A model generated the notes under the pieces. It made no database searches. It saw only the letters and a list, made by a program, of their open reading frames with translations, and was not told the origin of the DNA. The position numbers were made by a program, and so were the translations under genes. From contig CAVRIA010000017.1 in NCBI GenBank assembly GCA_963721115.1, forward strand, positions 62,001 to 126,000: DNA of 64,000 bases, in the 5' to 3' direction. Source of the stretch: CAVRIA01 sp963721115. Lineage in GTDB: Bacteria > Desulfobacterota > Binatia > HRBIN30 > CADEER01. The number at the start of each line of letters is the position of its first letter. The stretch's first letter is position 1. Positions 60,980-64,000 of the stretch are shown here, piece by piece.

Positions 60980-62092
60980 ATGGATCGAGGCCAGATCGTC
61001 GTCGGCGCAATCGTCGCGGCCGCCATCGCATTGTTCGGACTCAAGATTTGGTCGGATCGCACGTCATCCGAGGACGTGTTGCTGTCGGGAGGGCGGAACC
61101 CGCAGCTCGCGTCGCGCGACGGTAGCGGATCCGAAGCCGGGGACTCGGCGTTCGGCACGTCCGGCACAGAGCCCGGCTCCCGCACGGGCGCACGGTACCG
61201 ACATTTCGCGGGTCCCGAGGGCGGCCGGCCCGGCAGCGCCGGTTCGGGGACTCGAGGCCGCGCGGGAGAGCGCGCAGCGGAGGCATTGCGAGGCGCGGCC
61301 CGGCGCGGCGGAGGCTTCGTCGGCAGCTCGGGAAGCAGAGCGGGATCGCACCTGGCGGGCGGATCCTCCGCTTCCGGTGCCGGCGATCCGGCGAGCAACC
61401 ATCTCGGCCCGCACCCGAAGCAGCACGACGAGCTGGTGGATTTTCTCGGCTCGCAGCCGCCCACCCGCAACCAGGTTCTGGGAGGGGACACCTCGGCCAA
61501 TCCTGGTGAGGACGTCGTTCTCGAGGTCAACTCGGTTCAGGACTCCCAACAGGCGATCGACGCGCAGAACGTCAACGAGGCGCAGGACGGCGTGGGGCTC
61601 GACCTGAGCTCGGATTCGGTCCTCGCCTTTCCGAACGCCGGCAACGCCAATGGCGATGCCGGCTCCATCAGCTTCGACATCGACCCCCAGTGGACAGGAT
61701 CGGATCAGACCGACAATTCGCTGGTCCAGGTCCGCACGCCGAACGGCTGGGACAACCGCATGCAGCTGGTGAAGAACGGTCGCTACCTGCGCTTCATCCT
61801 GACCGACAACACGGGCCGGGAGAGCGACATCAGCGTGCCCATCGATCAGTGGGCGCCGGGCCAGCCGCATACCGTGACCAGCACCTGGGGAGAAGGAAAG
61901 ACCACCTTGTACATCGACGGCCAGCAGGTCGGCCAGAACACGTACAAAGGCTCTTTCCTGATTCCACCCAACACCCCGATGTACGTCGGCTCGGATCTAC
62001 CAGGCGGCAGCTATGCGGGCGCCGACGCCACGATCCAGAACTTCAAGGTCTACGGCCGCGCGCTGGCGCCGGGCGAGGTCGGCAACAACTAG
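60980..62092 (+). CDS. Membrane-anchored protein with Gly/Ser-rich linker and LamG-like C-terminal domain
   Basis: A 370-residue protein. One N-terminal transmembrane helix (about 6-22, IVVGAIVAAAIALFGLKIW) anchors it, and a low-complexity Gly/Ser/Arg-rich region (about 30-150) follows. The C-terminal 200 residues form a concanavalin-like jelly roll, with SISFDIDPQWTGSDQTDNSL, LRFILTDNTGRESDISVP, TVTSTWGEGKTTLYIDGQQV and IQNFKVYGRALAPGEVG. LamG domains bind carbohydrates or proteins at the cell surface. It starts at ATG 60980 in a spacer with a TTGACA hexamer at 60897-60902. It is convergent with groEL. Confidence 0.83.
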   Translation: MDRGQIVVGAIVAAAIALFGLKIWSDRTSSEDVLLSGGRNPQLASRDGSGSEAGDSAFGTSGTEPGSRTGARYRHFAGPEGGRPGSAGSGTRGRAGERAAEALRGAARRGGGFVGSSGSRAGSHLAGGSSASGAGDPASNHLGPHPKQHDELVDFLGSQPPTRNQVLGGDTSANPGEDVVLEVNSVQDSQQAIDAQNVNEAQDGVGLDLSSDSVLAFPNAGNANGDAGSISFDIDPQWTGSDQTDNSLVQVRTPNGWDNRMQLVKNGRYLRFILTDNTGRESDISVPIDQWAPGQPHTVTSTWGEGKTTLYIDGQQVGQNTYKGSFLIPPNTPMYVGSDLPGGSYAGADATIQNFKVYGRALAPGEVGNN

Positions 62093-62121
62093 CCGGGCTC
62101 GCTCGAGAGCAGCTCAAAAAG

Positions 62122-62156
62122 AAAAGGCCTTCTGCCCGTCGGGCAGAAGGCCTTTT
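62122..62156. terminator. Strong bidirectional terminator between LamG gene and groEL
   Basis: AAAAGGCCTTCTGCCC, a GTC loop and its reverse complement form a 16-bp perfect stem (62122-62137 with 62141-62156) with A-tract and T-tract flanks. It serves as an intrinsic terminator in both directions, for groEL (minus) and the LamG gene (plus). Confidence 0.92.
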
Positions 62157-62178
62157 TCATTGCGCGGCTGCAGGCGGC

Positions 62179-63825
<1,647 letters not shown>

Positions 63826-63856
63826 AGTCGTTATCCCTCCCAGAAGAAGTTTGTAG

Positions 63857-64000
63857 CTACTTGCCCTCGATCACGCCGAGGATGTCGTCTTCGCGCATGA
63901 TCAGGAAGTCCTCGCCGTTCAGCTTGACCTCGGTCCCGGAGTACTTGCCGAACAGGATCCTGTCACCGGCCTTCACGTCGAGGGGAATGAGCTTGCCGTC
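63857..64000 (-). CDS. groES: Co-chaperonin GroES (C-terminal 47 residues; cut by window edge)
   Basis: The minus-strand frame reads DGKLIPLDVKAGDRILFGKY, then SGTEVKLNGEDFLIMREDDI and LGVIEGK before the stop at 63857-63859. This is the conserved C-terminal half of the 10-kDa cap of GroEL. The start lies beyond base 64000. Confidence 0.97.
   Translation of the reverse strand, partial: DGKLIPLDVKAGDRILFGKYSGTEVKLNGEDFLIMREDDILGVIEGK

Overview
The window is strongly GC-rich, densely packed DNA from a Gram-negative bacterium. It carries KDO/LPS genes (kdsB, kdsA, kdsD, two LpxL-family acyltransferases), groES-groEL and bacterial-type ProRS. Three features give a taxonomic flavour: selA-selB, secreted proteins with Thr/Pro (PTATPT-type) linkers and a PALS-type C-terminal sorting tail, and luxE/luxC homologues without luciferase. 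This is compatible with a soil or aquatic lineage of the Desulfobacterota, Myxococcota or Binatota sort, probably a metagenome-derived contig. I cannot assign it further. No tRNA, rRNA, CRISPR array, insertion sequence or prophage was seen.

Layout. 0-8.5 kb: transporters, redox and envelope housekeeping genes (CDF transporter, double GST domain, CBS protein, LemA/DUF2207 pair, DUF3617, GH5-like lipoprotein, alpha/beta hydrolase). 8.6-12.6 kb: two tandem paralogous secreted repeat proteins. 13-18.5 kb: selA-selB, a sulfatase-like lipoprotein and a thioredoxin. 18.5-24.5 kb: a minus-strand operon of MFS transporter, histidine phosphatase and an unusual aminotransferase/Mur-ligase fusion, then a TPR/pentapeptide pair. 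25-34.4 kb: CoA transferase, then a glycerol/ether-lipid-like block (glpD, alkyl-DHAP-synthase homologue, glpK, DUF3556 membrane protein, FAD oxidoreductase). 34.4-40 kb: two tandem hybrid histidine kinases. 40-47.3 kb: small membrane proteins, a fatty acid hydroxylase, a Baeyer-Villiger-type monooxygenase and an aldehyde dehydrogenase. 47.4-57 kb: pyrF-proS, diverging from kdsB-pyrG-kdsA-kdsD-lpxL-ferritin-like-lpxL. 57-61 kb: luxE-luxC-aminotransferase. The right end is a LamG-type anchored protein facing groEL and partial groES.

Lipid chemistry recurs: alkyl-DHAP synthase homologue, LuxC/LuxE, LpxL pair, fatty acid hydroxylase, CoA transferase and BVMO/ALDH. This suggests unusual lipids or amines, but that link is inference.

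Fifteen genes, including indispensable ones (pyrG, kdsA, selA), are interrupted by reading-frame breaks. I located about 39. Every break can be parsed as one extra base directly after a codon's third position, so that the doubled wobble bases are synonymous alternatives in all but one case. Removing these bases gives lengths divisible by three in all fourteen genes complete in the window. The breaks therefore look like collapsed strain polymorphism in the consensus, not pseudogenes, and I annotate these genes as intact CDS with interrupted frames.
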